Assembly: GCF_000724085.1 (NCBI RefSeq)
Contig: NZ_CCDL010000003.1
Coordinates: 1-64,000 of the forward strand
Origin: Oceanobacillus manasiensis
GTDB taxonomy: Bacteria; Bacillota; Bacilli; Bacillales; Amphibacillaceae
DNA: 64,000 nt
Direction: 5' to 3'
Each line of letters starts with the position of its first letter. The first letter of the stretch is position 1. The notes under the pieces are model-generated. The model searched no databases, was not told where the DNA came from, and saw only the letters and a program-made list of their open reading frames with translations. The position numbers and the translations under genes were made by a program. Positions 55,000 to 64,000 of the stretch are shown here, one piece after another.

Positions 55000-57900
55000 A
55001 TGGACGTTAAAACGAATTATACTGGGTTAGAAATCGCAGTAATAGGTATAGCGGGTCGCTTTCCAGGAGCAAAAGATACGGAGGAATTTTGGGGGAATCT
55101 CACAGAAGGTAAGGAATCCATAAGCTTTTTCAGTGATAAGGCTCTTTTAGATGCGGGTGTAGATCCAGAGCTGTTGTCAAATTCAAGGTTTGTAAAAGCT
55201 AAAGGGTTATTTCCAGATATAGAAAACTTTGATGCTGAATTTTTCGATTATACTCCTGGCGATGCATCGCTCTTAGATCCCCAGGTTCGTGCATTGCACG
55301 AGGAAGTCTATCATGCGCTTGAGGATGCTGGCTATGCTTCAGAGGAGAACGTAGATATTGGTCTGTTTGTGGGATCGACGGGTAATTTTGCTTGGGAAAT
55401 GGATACCTTGCAATCTGGTATGAATAAAAATGAAAATCACTTGAGTGCTGTTCAATTCAATGATAAAGACTTTGCAGCTACGCGTATTGCATATAGCCTG
55501 AATTTACATGGACCGAGTGTCACGGTACATAGTGCTTGTTCAACCTCCCTATATGCCGTAGATGTCGCTTGTCGTCATCTACTAACAGGCGGATGTACTT
55601 TGGCCGTTGCAGGGGGAAGTGGCTTAACTCTACCTGAAAAGAATGGATACATGCATCAAGAAGGAATGATACTATCCTCTGATGGCCATTGTCGGCCTTT
55701 CGATGAGAATGCTGATGGGACAGTTGAAGGTAACGGAGTCGGTGTTGTAGTTTTAAAAAGGCTTGATGAAGCAATAAAGGATAATGATCGAATCTATGCC
55801 GTAATCAGGGGTTCAGCCTCTAATAATGATGGGAATCGGAAAGCAGGATTTACGGCACCTAGTATTGATGGACAGGCTAATGTGATTAAACGTGCACTGA
55901 ATATGGCGGATGTACCTTCGAGCAGTATTTCATATGTAGAAACCCATGGTACAGGGACTAACATTGGTGACCCTATAGAAATAGATGGATTAAAAAAGGC
56001 TTTTTCATCATCACACCCAGTTTCGTGTGGCATTGGTTCATTAAAGTCAAATATTGGGCACCTGGATGTAGCCGCTGGTATTTCTTCTTTAATAAAAACA
56101 TCGCTGGCACTCAAACATAAGGTGTTACCTGCAAGCATAAACTTTGAAAAACCAAACAAAAAAATGGAATTGGACAAAAGTCCCTTTTATGTTGTTACTG
56201 AAACAAAGGATTGGCATAGACCGAAGAAAGACAATGAATCTGATGAGTACTACCCATTACGGGCAGGAGTCAGCTCATTTGGAATAGGTGGAACAAATGT
56301 CCATTTAGTATTGGAAGAGCCTCCTGAACAAGGGGAGTCGAGTGAAGGAAGGGATTGGAAACTATTCAGCTTATCTGCCCATACTGATGAAGCATTACAA
56401 CGAATGAAGAAGCATTATCTTGATTATCTAAATAACGCTTCGGGAAAACTGAATTCTTCCGATTTGGCATGGAGTTTACAGGTAGGACAAAGAAATTTAC
56501 CGAAACGTTTTACAATGCCATATAAAGAAATAGAAGATTTAATTCAGAGGTTAACTGATGATTTGGATAAAAAACAGATAACCACTTCAGCTTCTAAACC
56601 AAATGTTTACTTTTTATTCCCAGGTCAAGGTTCTCAGTACCTAGGGATGGCCCGGCAGCTGTATGAATCGGAATCTCGTTTTAAAGAAGAGCTAGAAGCT
56701 TGTCTTCAGCTTGTGGAGAAGGATGGAAATACAGAGCTAAGAACATTGCTATTGGATTTGAAGGATGGCGATGAAGAAAAACTTAAAGGAACGGACATTG
56801 CCCAAATTGCATTGTTTGTTGTCGAGTATGCAATGTCACGTTTGCTGATGTCTTGGGGCATTCGACCATCCGGAATGATTGGTCACAGTATTGGGGAATA
56901 CACCGCTGCAAGTTTATCAGGGGTACTATCCCTGGAAGAAGCCATTCGACTTGTAATGGAACGTGCAAAACTAATGAAATCAATGCCTCGGGGGTCCATG
57001 TTAAGTGTGAATGCATCTGAAAGTATATTAACACCTTTGTTGTCTAAAGGGATATATTTGTCTGCTGTCAACAGCCCAGAGCAATGCACCGTTTCTGGAA
57101 CAGAGGAGGCCATTAATGCTTATAAAGATAAACTAGCGGAAAATCAACTCAGTTTTACTAAAGTGCATACAAATCATGCATTTCATTCTCCGCTTATGGC
57201 AGAGGCAAAAAAGTCATTTGAACAAGTATGCAGTAGTGTTCCATTCGGCACGCCTCGTATTCCTTATATAGCGAATCTGACAGGGGAATGGATGACTGAG
57301 GAAGATGCGGTATCCCCTTCTTATTACGGCAATCATTTGCAGGAGTGTGTCAAATTTGAAGAAGGACTTGAGAAAATTCTATCTGATGATAAAGCGATAC
57401 TTATAGAAGTAGGACCTGGGCATACTTTGTCTACCTTTGTCCGTCAAGCTCAATCTTACCGGCCTCTTGGGGTACTGAACACTATACGACATCCTAAAGA
57501 AATAGTTGACGATGACGCATTTCTTGTCGAGAGATTGGGAAAATTATGGACTTTTGGGGTGAGGATTGATTGGGAGGAATATTACAAGGGACAGGTTCGA
57601 AATCGTGTGGATTTACCGCATTATCCTTTTGAAAAGAAAAAATTTCCAGTAGGGAATGGCATAAATCATTTGGTGGAATCAATCAACTCATCGAAAGCAA
57701 AAATTGTAGCCACAAGTGAAGTTGTTGATACTGATCCTGAAATTGAAGAGGTCAATGGAATTACAGCCTCACAGATGCTTTGGGAATCAACATTACTGCC
57801 TTCATTACATCCTTCCGAACAAAAACGGACATGTTTGGTGTTGACGAATGATCCGGGGGGTGTTCGTAAATTGATGGATAACTTGCCTCGATGGAGAAGT

Positions 57901-60900
57901 TTTCTTGTTCGGGACAGTGATCAATATCGATATGAAGGGACTCTTGGTGGAACTATTAGGAATGGAAATTCCATGGATATGGGTCGTTTGATTCGGGACT
58001 TTCGTGAACAGGCAATGATGCCCAATACTATTATCATTGCACATTCAATGGTCCGACAAATAAAAAGTGCACTCAGATCATTGATTTATGCTTTAATGAC
58101 AGAATGGATAGATAACATACCTGAGGTGGTCGTCATAAGCCCGGTTTCTCCTGTTTCCAATGACTTGGAATTAGTCACGATGGTTAGGGGATTGGTTATA
58201 GAGTATCCTGATTTAAGCATACGTTTAGTTGATGCCGGATGTCCTTTAAGAGAAGAAAATGCTCTCGAAACATGGACGACAATATTAAAACGGGAAATGG
58301 ATCCCAATACGAACCGTTATCCTGTTGTATCTTATGTGGATGGTTTACGCCTTGTGCCAAAGTTCAGAGAGATAGAAGCAGATAATACCGGTATGAAATC
58401 ACTGTTTCACAAGGGACATTTGGTGTTGTTTAGCCATGAAGACATGCTTGATGACTCTGTTGTCTTTCAACAAAGCCTTGAAAATGAAACAGGGGCTCGG
58501 GTAAGCATTTTACCTTATCGAATTAAATCTAGTTCGTACAATGAGAAAGCAATTGTTAACATGTTGGAAGAAATTAATTCCGAACAATCCGAATATTTAT
58601 TGGATTTCAGGGGAGAAGATTTACCTGATAATCTGAATGTCTTATATCATAAAATGGATGAATATGCTGTTCGTTTATCTATTGATTTCGTAAATTCGGT
58701 TTTTCCTATGGATATCGGCCAAACTTTTAACAGAAAAGAATTTAAAGAAAAATTAGGTGTCATCCCTCAATTGGAGCGGTATGTGGATTATTTCCTACAT
58801 ATGTTCAGTGAAGACGGGATTGTGGACAGTATTGGGGAAGATCGATATAGGATCACAAAGAATATTTATTCTTTGCGTTCCCCGAATATAATTCGGAATG
58901 AAATTGAAAATTTAACACCTTTATTTACGGGTCAACTAGATCTATTGGAACACAGTGTCAGGAACTTTGGACCAGCGTTTAGAGGCGAGATTCCTTCTTT
59001 GAAAGTATTGTATCCAACAGAAAAAGGGAAGGAAGATTTGCTACTAAAATCACATCGTGAAACGATTCAAGAAAAGGAAGAAATTTTTACTAAACAAATT
59101 TTTGCTTCTATGATTAAAAAAATAGTTGACCGTAAAGGAAAGGAAAAGGTTCGTATCCTTGAGGTTGGTGGCGGATACGGAACAATGGTGCGAGAAGTAG
59201 CCCCATTATTAAAAGAAATGGATGTAGAATTTTATTTTACAGACATAGGAAATTCTTACTTAGAGGCACTTAGGGAATATGCTTTGGTGGAAGAATTAGA
59301 CTTTATGCATTTTGGCCTCTTTGATATTACGAAGGAACCTATGGAACAAGGCCTAGCTCTAGCATCTTTTGACCTAGTATATGGATATAATGTTGTTCAT
59401 GCAACAGAAAGTCTTTCAACCAGTTTAAAAAATCTCCAAAGTCTATTAAAACCAGGAGCATTGTTATGTGTAATGGAACGGACTACAACTCGTAGATATG
59501 TAGATTTGATTTGGGGTTTGTTGGAAGGTTGGTGGCATTTTGATAAGCGTGAAAGAGAATTGTCACCTCTAGTTTCCATCGATGAGTGGATACATCAGTT
59601 TAAGCAAATTGGATTGGAAGCTATAACTTCCTTCCCTGAGGATACTAATTTGGGCATTAATTTAGATGTGGGAATAATTGTCGGCCAGAGGCCTGTCAGT
59701 AATAATCACCTAGGGACTAAAAATAGACTTCCTGGGGCGGGTAATGGAACAATCTTACCGACGGTAGCTGAGTCTACACTGGCTTCTCTAAAATCGGCTC
59801 TTGATCAAAAATTACGGAACATTCCTGATATTCAAGGAATTGTACTGTGGGATGAACTCAGGAAGGGAATAAATAAATTTGAACGTATTAGTCCGATTGT
59901 TCCCGAAGAAGTAAAGGTTGCTAACTGCGTAAACAGTTATGTAATTGAAACCGCAACTAATTTTAAAAAACCAGGGATGATTGTTTCCAAGGTCCCAATG
60001 ACCCATAAATGGGATTCATCCATAACAGAATGGACAATTAATCATGAAGAAATAGATAAAAATCCGTTTTCTCATCGAATCTACGTTCCCGATGGAGAAA
60101 ATTACCAGATTAATAGAATTCCCAATATAATGGAAGGAATGCTGAAATCTGGAATCAGACAACTTGTTATTAATGGAGGCGATCATCCTTTTTTTACAGT
60201 GAAACCAGTAAGACAAGAAGACTCTAGAAAAGAGAAAGTTACAGAATTAAAAAATATGGAGATATTAATTAGTCAGATTTGGGGAGAATTATTTGGCCGA
60301 ACAGAAATTGATATTGATGCGGACTTTTTTGAATTAGGAGGTGATTCTTTTAAACTAATTCAGATGACGGGGAATTTAGAGCATAAGGGGTATAAAGTGT
60401 TGATGAATGAAGTATACAATTACCCTACTATTCGTTCCTTGGCTAAATATATAAATGACAAAAGTAATAAGAATAATCAAAGCATCGTTACTCCTAAAGA
60501 TATGGAAGACTATTTGTATGAACAAACGAAGATTTCATGCTCCTTTCAGGTTGTAAATGGGCCTAAACCACTGAATGTGTTATTAGTGAATGAAAAAGGA
60601 TCCACTGGAACTATTGATACCGTACGGGACCAGCTGAGAAATATTGATGTATCCAATGAGATGCTGCCACATTATATTTTTCCACTTCACAACACGGAAG
60701 AGTTGCAGGATTTGAAAGATGTTAGAGACTTATCTGAATTAGATTATTTGTCTAATTTAGAAAAAGGTCAACTCCAAAATATAATAGAAAATATAAATAG
60801 AGATCAGCAGTTATTTGAGAACGCAATTTTTAGTCAGCCAATTACAAAACGTTATAATCTAAGCAGCATACAAAAAGCTCACTTTAGAGGAGAAGTGCGA

Positions 60901-62148
60901 TTACAATTTTACTTGATTGAATTTCACGAAATGGTAGATTCGTCAAGATTGGAACAAGCCTTTTGTGATGTCATTGATAGTCATGGATTATTACGAAGCA
61001 GCTTGGAAAAGAGTTTGGGGAAATTTAGATGGAGAGAGTATGCTCCTCCTCAAAAGACTTCGATTCCGAAATTGGATATCTCAAACTTAACGTTAAAAGC
61101 CCAGGAACGGATAATGGACTGGCTAGCAAAAACAGAATGGGGTGCAGATTTTAAAATAGCCGACAAACTCATGTACCATGTTGTGCTAATCAAGTTAAAC
61201 GAGCAACATTATAATTTGTTTTTTCAATTCGATCACTCCATTTTTGATGCATCTTCAGGAGCAACTATTCGGCGTCAAGTATTTCAGCGGTACAACGACC
61301 TGAAGAAAGGTGTTAGAACGGCAATGGAAGCATCAGCAAGCTATGAAGAATATTTGAATCAAATTCATCTGGGGCCTATTGATATAAGTCCTGAAGAATT
61401 GCACTCCAAATTTGATTTGGCACGATACAGTGAGTATAAACGTCTTGTTAAATCAAAATTCAAGAAAATTGATACTGGGCGAATTCGAACTTTACAATTT
61501 AGTGTCGATCTCAACTCTTTCCATTTGGAAAACAGCGAAAACGAAAATGGGGCCTTTGAAATTGGAGTACAAGTTTATATTCTTGTGATTTCTAGGTTAT
61601 TAAACATTGACGCAGTCCCTTATGATTTATTATTTCAGAATCGTAGATATCAAGGAAAGAATTTTTCTGATGTCGTAGGTCTTGTTTTAGATCCTGTGCC
61701 TTTCTTGATTCCTGTCGATCGTGATAATCCATCGCGTATGACTGCTTTAATTCGTGAGAGAATTGGAATGTTAAACAAACATAATATTAATTTCGGTAAC
61801 TTATTACGAAACATTCCAACGATATTACGTTGGCGTAAGATAATTAAAGCTACCGGGGCGCTTAATCCCATCTTTTATTCTCCATGTCTTTTGAACTTTG
61901 TAGGGATTTCAGAGATGGAGTATGACAAAATATGGGATTACCACCTTGCACAATTGGATGACGAAGATCAGTCGAAACTGAATTATGGTGATTTTTATGG
62001 CCTTTTCACGACTTCAAACAATCAGTTGAAATTCTTAGTTTTCTCTAAATTCATGAAGGATATGGAGCAACTTCGTGAAGTTTTCAACGAAGAACTGGAT
62101 CATTTGATGCATGTACATGCAGGAAAGGAAGCGGACAATAGCATATGA
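55000..62148 (+). CDS. Terminal PKS: KS-AT-(KR remnant)-C-MT-ACP-terminal C-like domain
   Basis: 2382 residues; AAGGAGG upstream. KS (Cys 180 in HSACSTS, ETHGTGT, NIGHLD). AT with GHSIGEYTA (Ser about 630) and HAFH, the malonyl pattern. Residues about 910-1130 look like only the structural half of a KR, without the TGGTGxLG site. C-methyltransferase about 1330-1560: LEVGGGYGT, YGYNVVHATES, LLKPGALL, LLEGWWHFD. ACP Ser 1783 in GGDSF. The last 500 residues are a condensation-like domain with FDHSIFDASSG (His about 2079) instead of HHxxxDG. No thioesterase follows in the protein, so this domain probably releases the product. Confidence 0.88.
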   Translation: MDVKTNYTGLEIAVIGIAGRFPGAKDTEEFWGNLTEGKESISFFSDKALLDAGVDPELLSNSRFVKAKGLFPDIENFDAEFFDYTPGDASLLDPQVRALHEEVYHALEDAGYASEENVDIGLFVGSTGNFAWEMDTLQSGMNKNENHLSAVQFNDKDFAATRIAYSLNLHGPSVTVHSACSTSLYAVDVACRHLLTGGCTLAVAGGSGLTLPEKNGYMHQEGMILSSDGHCRPFDENADGTVEGNGVGVVVLKRLDEAIKDNDRIYAVIRGSASNNDGNRKAGFTAPSIDGQANVIKRALNMADVPSSSISYVETHGTGTNIGDPIEIDGLKKAFSSSHPVSCGIGSLKSNIGHLDVAAGISSLIKTSLALKHKVLPASINFEKPNKKMELDKSPFYVVTETKDWHRPKKDNESDEYYPLRAGVSSFGIGGTNVHLVLEEPPEQGESSEGRDWKLFSLSAHTDEALQRMKKHYLDYLNNASGKLNSSDLAWSLQVGQRNLPKRFTMPYKEIEDLIQRLTDDLDKKQITTSASKPNVYFLFPGQGSQYLGMARQLYESESRFKEELEACLQLVEKDGNTELRTLLLDLKDGDEEKLKGTDIAQIALFVVEYAMSRLLMSWGIRPSGMIGHSIGEYTAASLSGVLSLEEAIRLVMERAKLMKSMPRGSMLSVNASESILTPLLSKGIYLSAVNSPEQCTVSGTEEAINAYKDKLAENQLSFTKVHTNHAFHSPLMAEAKKSFEQVCSSVPFGTPRIPYIANLTGEWMTEEDAVSPSYYGNHLQECVKFEEGLEKILSDDKAILIEVGPGHTLSTFVRQAQSYRPLGVLNTIRHPKEIVDDDAFLVERLGKLWTFGVRIDWEEYYKGQVRNRVDLPHYPFEKKKFPVGNGINHLVESINSSKAKIVATSEVVDTDPEIEEVNGITASQMLWESTLLPSLHPSEQKRTCLVLTNDPGGVRKLMDNLPRWRSFLVRDSDQYRYEGTLGGTIRNGNSMDMGRLIRDFREQAMMPNTIIIAHSMVRQIKSALRSLIYALMTEWIDNIPEVVVISPVSPVSNDLELVTMVRGLVIEYPDLSIRLVDAGCPLREENALETWTTILKREMDPNTNRYPVVSYVDGLRLVPKFREIEADNTGMKSLFHKGHLVLFSHEDMLDDSVVFQQSLENETGARVSILPYRIKSSSYNEKAIVNMLEEINSEQSEYLLDFRGEDLPDNLNVLYHKMDEYAVRLSIDFVNSVFPMDIGQTFNRKEFKEKLGVIPQLERYVDYFLHMFSEDGIVDSIGEDRYRITKNIYSLRSPNIIRNEIENLTPLFTGQLDLLEHSVRNFGPAFRGEIPSLKVLYPTEKGKEDLLLKSHRETIQEKEEIFTKQIFASMIKKIVDRKGKEKVRILEVGGGYGTMVREVAPLLKEMDVEFYFTDIGNSYLEALREYALVEELDFMHFGLFDITKEPMEQGLALASFDLVYGYNVVHATESLSTSLKNLQSLLKPGALLCVMERTTTRRYVDLIWGLLEGWWHFDKRERELSPLVSIDEWIHQFKQIGLEAITSFPEDTNLGINLDVGIIVGQRPVSNNHLGTKNRLPGAGNGTILPTVAESTLASLKSALDQKLRNIPDIQGIVLWDELRKGINKFERISPIVPEEVKVANCVNSYVIETATNFKKPGMIVSKVPMTHKWDSSITEWTINHEEIDKNPFSHRIYVPDGENYQINRIPNIMEGMLKSGIRQLVINGGDHPFFTVKPVRQEDSRKEKVTELKNMEILISQIWGELFGRTEIDIDADFFELGGDSFKLIQMTGNLEHKGYKVLMNEVYNYPTIRSLAKYINDKSNKNNQSIVTPKDMEDYLYEQTKISCSFQVVNGPKPLNVLLVNEKGSTGTIDTVRDQLRNIDVSNEMLPHYIFPLHNTEELQDLKDVRDLSELDYLSNLEKGQLQNIIENINRDQQLFENAIFSQPITKRYNLSSIQKAHFRGEVRLQFYLIEFHEMVDSSRLEQAFCDVIDSHGLLRSSLEKSLGKFRWREYAPPQKTSIPKLDISNLTLKAQERIMDWLAKTEWGADFKIADKLMYHVVLIKLNEQHYNLFFQFDHSIFDASSGATIRRQVFQRYNDLKKGVRTAMEASASYEEYLNQIHLGPIDISPEELHSKFDLARYSEYKRLVKSKFKKIDTGRIRTLQFSVDLNSFHLENSENENGAFEIGVQVYILVISRLLNIDAVPYDLLFQNRRYQGKNFSDVVGLVLDPVPFLIPVDRDNPSRMTALIRERIGMLNKHNINFGNLLRNIPTILRWRKIIKATGALNPIFYSPCLLNFVGISEMEYDKIWDYHLAQLDDEDQSKLNYGDFYGLFTTSNNQLKFLVFSKFMKDMEQLREVFNEELDHLMHVHAGKEADNSI

Positions 62149-62855
62149 GTGAAATTGATTTATTCTGCATTCCCTATGCCGGGGGATCTGCAAGTGCCAT
62201 CTATGGTAAATGGGCCCAAGAGCTGGCCCCCATTATCAATTTAATGCCATTGGAATTGGCTGGGCATGGCAAAAGGATGTCTGAACCTTTCCATTCTAAT
62301 ATTAATGGCGTTGTAGAAGATCTACTCAAGAACATGCGGAATCGGATTCAGGATCGTCCTTATGCAATATATGCTCATAGTATGGGGACTATTATAGCGT
62401 ATGAATTGGTGGTAGCTATTTGTACCGCTGGACTTCCACAGCCCCATGCTCTATTTTTATCTGGTCGTCAGCCACCAGATTACCAATATGTAAACAAGAA
62501 CTTTCACAAGATGTCGGAGAAAGACTTTCTCCAAGAGATTAAAGATATTGGCGGGACACCGGAAAAGTTTTTCAATTCTCAAGAGTTGATTGACGCATTT
62601 TTACCTATTCTTCGTGATGACTACCGTATCATTGAAAATTATAGTTTCTTAGACCGGAAAATCATCTTTGACTCTGATATAGTTTTTTTCTATAGCGATA
62701 ATGATGATTTAGTTAATAAACCCGGTATAATCAATTGGGAGCGATTTACTAAGAAGTCATTTGAGTATTATGAGTTTAACGGTGGGCACTTTTTTTTGAA
62801 TGAAGTATGGAGAGATATAGTAAGAGTGATTAATAAGAAACTAATTAGTAACTAA
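62145..62855 (+). CDS. Type II thioesterase
   Basis: 236 residues, the usual size, overlapping the synthase by 4 nt (ATGA). Alpha/beta-hydrolase of the RifR/SrfAD type: IPYAGGSASAIYGKW, LELAGHGKRM, active-site Ser in YAHSMGT (AHSMG in place of GHSMG), and His in FNGGHFFL. Such enzymes clear misloaded or stalled acyl groups from carrier domains. It is not a product-release domain. Confidence 0.92.
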   Translation: MSEIDLFCIPYAGGSASAIYGKWAQELAPIINLMPLELAGHGKRMSEPFHSNINGVVEDLLKNMRNRIQDRPYAIYAHSMGTIIAYELVVAICTAGLPQPHALFLSGRQPPDYQYVNKNFHKMSEKDFLQEIKDIGGTPEKFFNSQELIDAFLPILRDDYRIIENYSFLDRKIIFDSDIVFFYSDNDDLVNKPGIINWERFTKKSFEYYEFNGGHFFLNEVWRDIVRVINKKLISN

Positions 62856-62860
62856 TTGTT

Positions 62861-62960
62861 TGAATGAATTGGGCTAATCATCATTCAACTAAAAAATTAA
62901 GAGTAGCTCATTATGTATGTTTACGATTAGAAATGGCCTGGCTTAATTCATTCATTTTTT
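62861..62960 (+). terminator. Long hairpin with T-run: terminator or attenuator before the PPTase gene
   Basis: TGAATGAATTGGGCT (62861-62875) can pair with GGCTTAATTCATTCA (62940-62954) as a 15-bp stem (three G-U pairs) with a 64-nt loop, directly followed by six T. The same TGAATGA can instead pair with TCATTCA at 62881-62887. Two exclusive hairpins, the later ending in a T-run just before the ribosome binding site, look like an attenuator. A plain terminator is the simpler reading. Confidence 0.5.
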
Positions 62961-62974
62961 GAGAGGTGAAGAGG

Positions 62975-63721
62975 GTGATATATGAAACCAGTTGTAGTAT
63001 TGAACTAGCTAGACAGAGTAAAATATATCACGCATATTTTGTAATGGGACAAAATCTAGGTGGGGAATCAAACTTAGTTCAAACCCTGAGTATCGATGAA
63101 TTAAAAGAGTATAACACACATAAATACAAAAAACGGATGGTTGAATATTCATTTGGAAGATATATTGCTAAAAAAAGCGTAATCCATTTTTTGAAGAATA
63201 AAAATCTTAATGAGATAACAATAGGTAGGGGAGTTTTTAATCAGCCTGTAGTATATAGCTCGGAAGATTCAAAAAGACTTCAAGTTAGTATCAGTCATGT
63301 CAACAATATTGCCGTTTCAATTGTTTTTCCGGAAGAACACCCAATGGGAATCGATATTGAAAAAATATCGGATGATAAGTTGGAAGCTTTGTCTAAGCAA
63401 TTATCCGATAACGAAAAAACCCTCCTTTACTTAACAAACTTAGAAAAATCAGAAGGATTTACACTTTTATGGACGGTAAAAGAAGCGATATCTAAAGTAA
63501 TGAAAACTGGTTTAACCGTTCCATTGTCTATTTTTTCAGTGAAAAGTATTGAAAAGGTTAATGGGGGATATATAAGTGAATTTGATCAATTTTTACAATA
63601 CAAAGTCTTCTCCTGGATTATTGACACTTATATTTGTTCGATTTGCATGCCAAGATATTCATCTTTCACTATCAATATAAATAAAGTAAATTTGATGCCC
63701 ATTGATAATTGCGATAAATAA
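62975..63721 (+). CDS. Sfp-type 4'-phosphopantetheinyl transferase
   Basis: 248 residues from GTG 62975, which has GAGAGGTGA 5 nt upstream; the GTG at 62966 would overlap that site. Sfp motifs: VSISHVNNIAVSI, MGIDIEKIS (Mg-binding Asp/Glu) and LWTVKEAISKVMKTGL (WxxKEA). It converts the apo carrier domains of the synthase to holo form. At 248 residues it is close to Sfp. The C-terminus is AT-rich and Ile/Asn-rich. Confidence 0.93.
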   Translation: MIYETSCSIELARQSKIYHAYFVMGQNLGGESNLVQTLSIDELKEYNTHKYKKRMVEYSFGRYIAKKSVIHFLKNKNLNEITIGRGVFNQPVVYSSEDSKRLQVSISHVNNIAVSIVFPEEHPMGIDIEKISDDKLEALSKQLSDNEKTLLYLTNLEKSEGFTLLWTVKEAISKVMKTGLTVPLSIFSVKSIEKVNGGYISEFDQFLQYKVFSWIIDTYICSICMPRYSSFTININKVNLMPIDNCDK

Positions 63722-63845
63722 AACTTTTTATTCTGAATGGAATATAAAATCGTTGGATTAAAGCTTGCCAATATTTAATATCCTGTATTATCTGAAAGGA
63801 TGAATAATGATAGTCTTCAAACAAAAGTGAAAGGAGTAATGATAA

Positions 63846-64000
63846 ATGGGTGAAACGATCGTTAAGGTGGAAAACTTAACTAAAAGGTATGGGAAACAAA
63901 GTATTGCTGTAGATCATTTGAATATGAATGTCCGCAAGGGGGAGGTTTATGGATTTCTGGGACCTAATGGAGCAGGTAAAACAACTACATTACGCATGCT
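63846..64000 (+). CDS. ABC transporter ATP-binding protein, partial (window end)
   Basis: Start behind AAAGGAG. The visible 51 residues, [20 protein letters not shown]... with Walker [10 protein letters not shown], are typical of an ABC exporter ATPase of the drug/lipid type. The rest lies outside the window. It might be a second export or resistance system of the cluster. Confidence 0.9.
   Translation, partial: MGETIVKVENLTKRYGKQSIAVDHLNMNVRKGEVYGFLGPNGAGKTTTLRM

Noticed and set aside
59000-59700. O-methyltransferase making methoxymalonyl-ACP
   Set aside because: The domain lies inside the PKS and has the C-methyltransferase pattern (NVVHATES, GLLEGWWHFD), so it should act on the alpha carbon.
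62145-62855. Product-releasing thioesterase
   Set aside because: It is a separate protein of type II size and sequence, normally an editing enzyme; the terminal condensation-like domain is the better release candidate.

Overview
The window comes from a low-GC Gram-positive bacterium, most likely Bacillaceae. The evidence is a tRNA cluster in the Bacillus order (Asp-Phe-Tyr-Trp-His-Gln-Gly-Cys-Leu, CCA encoded), strong AGGAGG-type ribosome binding sites with many TTG/GTG starts, U-rich intrinsic terminators and sigma-A type promoters. I cannot name the genus or species.

Layout. (1) 1-712: the tail of a tRNA operon, ending in a tRNA-Leu(CAA) gene cut in its anticodon loop. (2) 713-4173: a decayed accessory segment with its own intact tRNA-Leu(CAA), two frameshifted or nonsense-interrupted genes, three related DUF6241-like exported/lipoprotein-like genes (one truncated) and a GIY-YIG-like nuclease gene missing its 5' end. 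(3) 4174-19070: a 14.9 kb integrative element bounded by a 57-bp direct repeat that is the 3' half of the tRNA-Leu gene. It carries a tyrosine recombinase next to its left end, a serine recombinase, a divergent Xre switch with a palindromic operator, a possible replication initiator preceded by 20-bp repeats, an HNH homing-type endonuclease and a string of small unknown genes. An IS21-family element (istAB) has jumped into a membrane-protein gene inside it. I see no conjugation, relaxase, capsid or terminase genes. (4) 19071-19996: the native tRNA-operon terminator, a long inverted repeat and a 12-unit minisatellite of period 35 bp. (5) 19997-63721: a co-directional hybrid PKS-NRPS gene cluster. 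(6) 63846-64000: the start of another ABC transporter gene.

How the cluster works together (inference from domain order). A two-gene ABC exporter comes first. Four genes then match the FkbH/I/J/K and ZmaD/E/G/N cassettes that build hydroxymalonyl-ACP or methoxymalonyl-ACP; no separate O-methyltransferase is present, so hydroxymalonyl-ACP is the better guess. A fatty-acyl-AMP-ligase-like/ACP protein would load the starter. The line then reads: KS-AT-ACP-C-A(Gly)-PCP; a free-standing trans-AT; KS-DH-KR-ACP; KS-DH-KR-ACP; KS-ACP-C-A(Ile-like)-PCP-E; C-A(unassigned)-PCP; KS-AT-(KR remnant)-C-MT-ACP-terminal C-like domain; then a type II thioesterase and an Sfp-type phosphopantetheinyl transferase. 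The line mixes integrated-AT modules at both ends with AT-less modules in the middle, and ends in a condensation-like domain instead of a thioesterase.

I do not recognise the product. The architecture suggests an N-acylated lipopeptide-polyene hybrid, with a Gly, a conjugated diene segment, a D-Ile-like residue, one unknown residue and a C-methylated terminal ketide. This cluster is the best candidate for an undescribed system in the window.
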